Of a DNA stretch of 44,184 nucleotides, positions 43,557-44,184 are shown piece after piece. Position numbers and translations under genes: made by a program. The notes beneath the pieces are model-generated. The model saw only the letters and a list, made by a program, of their open reading frames with translations, had not been told where the DNA came from and searched no databases. Position 1 is the stretch's first letter. The number at the start of each line of letters is the position of its first letter. Where the stretch lies: positions 1-44,184 of the forward strand of contig DXGK01000031.1 in assembly GCA_019113965.1 (NCBI GenBank), given 5' to 3'. The stretch is from Candidatus Limosilactobacillus merdipullorum. GTDB lineage: Bacteria > Bacillota > Bacilli > Lactobacillales > Lactobacillaceae.

Positions 43557-44184
43557 CTAAAAACTTTTCCGGCTAAAGATCCAGTAAGCCAGGCTTAGGA
43601 AAATAATTGTATAACAAACCGTCCCTGTTAGTAGCTGAGCATTACTCAACATCGAAGTGACGTGATATGTCGCGTAATTATAATATTGCGTGGTTAAGTT
43701 CAGCATGTTGAAAGGATTCCAACGCACAATCCGACTCGGCCCCACGTGAGCTAACAATAAGTCCGAGGATAGCCCTGTCCCCATGAAAATAATCAGGGCG
43801 TTAATGGTAATTACTGCAGTATTGGAATTGATCAGGCACGAGAATAAGCAGATCAGGCTGATAATCAGTGTTGACGTAATAAGGTCGACCCCCGTCGTCG
43901 CAAACATGTTGACCACTAATGGCTGGTGATATTTGTAAATAGCTGTCCAGTCAACCGGTGCGTTGATCAGAGGCACAATGTTGAGTAGTACCGTTAAAAT
44001 CATCGCCGCGATGTGCAAAACGAGGTTGTAAAGCAATAGGGTGATGAATTTACCAAAGAAGACAGCCGAGCGACTGCTCGATCGGTACATCAGTGAAATA
44101 ATCGTCCCATGCTGGAATTCCATGGAAAACATGGTCGAACCCACAATCACTAAAAGCAGCATAATGATGGCACTCGAATCATAA
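43557..44184 (-). CDS. ABC-2 type transporter permease (5' end cut by window)
   Basis: The C-terminal part of an ABC-2 family membrane subunit. The frame is open past the right edge (residues DSSAII precede the first in-window Met at 44162). The segment FSMEFQHGTI followed by SRSAVFFGKF is typical of the ABC-2 cytoplasmic loop after the second helix, and four to five further hydrophobic helices follow. No ATPase gene is in view; it should lie beyond the edge. Export of a peptide, lipid or drug is usual for the family, but the substrate cannot be given. The only gap to the lexA unit is the terminator region. Confidence 0.82.
   Translation of the reverse strand, partial: YDSSAIIMLLLVIVGSTMFSMEFQHGTIISLMYRSSSRSAVFFGKFITLLLYNLVLHIAAMILTVLLNIVPLINAPVDWTAIYKYHQPLVVNMFATTGVDLITSTLIISLICLFSCLINSNTAVITINALIIFMGTGLSSDLLLAHVGPSRIVRWNPFNMLNLTTQYYNYATYHVTSMLSNAQLLTGTVCYTIIFLSLAYWIFSRKSF

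Noticed and set aside
1-44184. Mobile elements, CRISPR arrays, tRNA or rRNA genes
   Set aside because: No transposase or integrase motif, no regularly spaced repeats and no cloverleaf or rRNA signature was seen on either strand.

Overview
The window looks like chromosomal core DNA from a Gram-positive, low-redundancy lactic acid bacterium. The gene order, the roughly 50% G+C codon use, the fused AdhE, and the Firmicutes-type PolC, CIRCE and SOS signals all fit a heterofermentative Lactobacillaceae member, most likely Limosilactobacillus (fermentum/reuteri-like). The species is an inference. I see no rRNA, tRNA, CRISPR array, insertion sequence or prophage.

Almost all genes lie on the minus strand and are read from right to left. 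From right to left: an edge-truncated ABC-2 permease; the divergent lexA / ynzC-yneF locus, with a 59-codon two-helix membrane ORF directly after the lexA stop; plsC divergent from trmN6 and a GIY-YIG gene; the translation and envelope block rpsB-tsf-pyrH-frr, uppS-cdsA-rseP-proS and polC; the rimP-nusA-ylxR-ylxQ-infB-rbfA operon; truB-ribF; and a TrmH-type methyltransferase. Next come a plus-strand orphan gene, hrcA-grpE-dnaK-dnaJ behind a CIRCE element, adhE behind a Rex-type operator, lepA, a YjeM-type permease, and a four-gene operon (NAD-dependent dehydrogenase, metallophosphoesterase, orphan EIIC-like membrane protein, DUF915 hydrolase). The left end holds the plus-strand dipeptidase pepD and a Kef-type antiporter cut by the window edge.

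Functionally, the central 20 kb couples ribosome biogenesis and translation factors to lipid-linked cell wall precursor synthesis and replication. The flanks carry stress and redox circuits whose operators can be read directly: CIRCE/HrcA for chaperones, Rex for ethanol fermentation, and LexA for SOS.

The least familiar parts are four. (1) The dehydrogenase-phosphoesterase-EIIC-DUF915 operon, whose EIIC lacks the usual NEP sugar-binding motif. (2) The small membrane ORF coupled to lexA. (3) The highly structured leader before uppS, with mutually exclusive hairpins over the ribosome binding site. (4) A terminator-like hairpin between the promoter and first gene of the rimP-nusA-infB operon. 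All assignments come from reading the sequence. No database searches or folding calculations were run.
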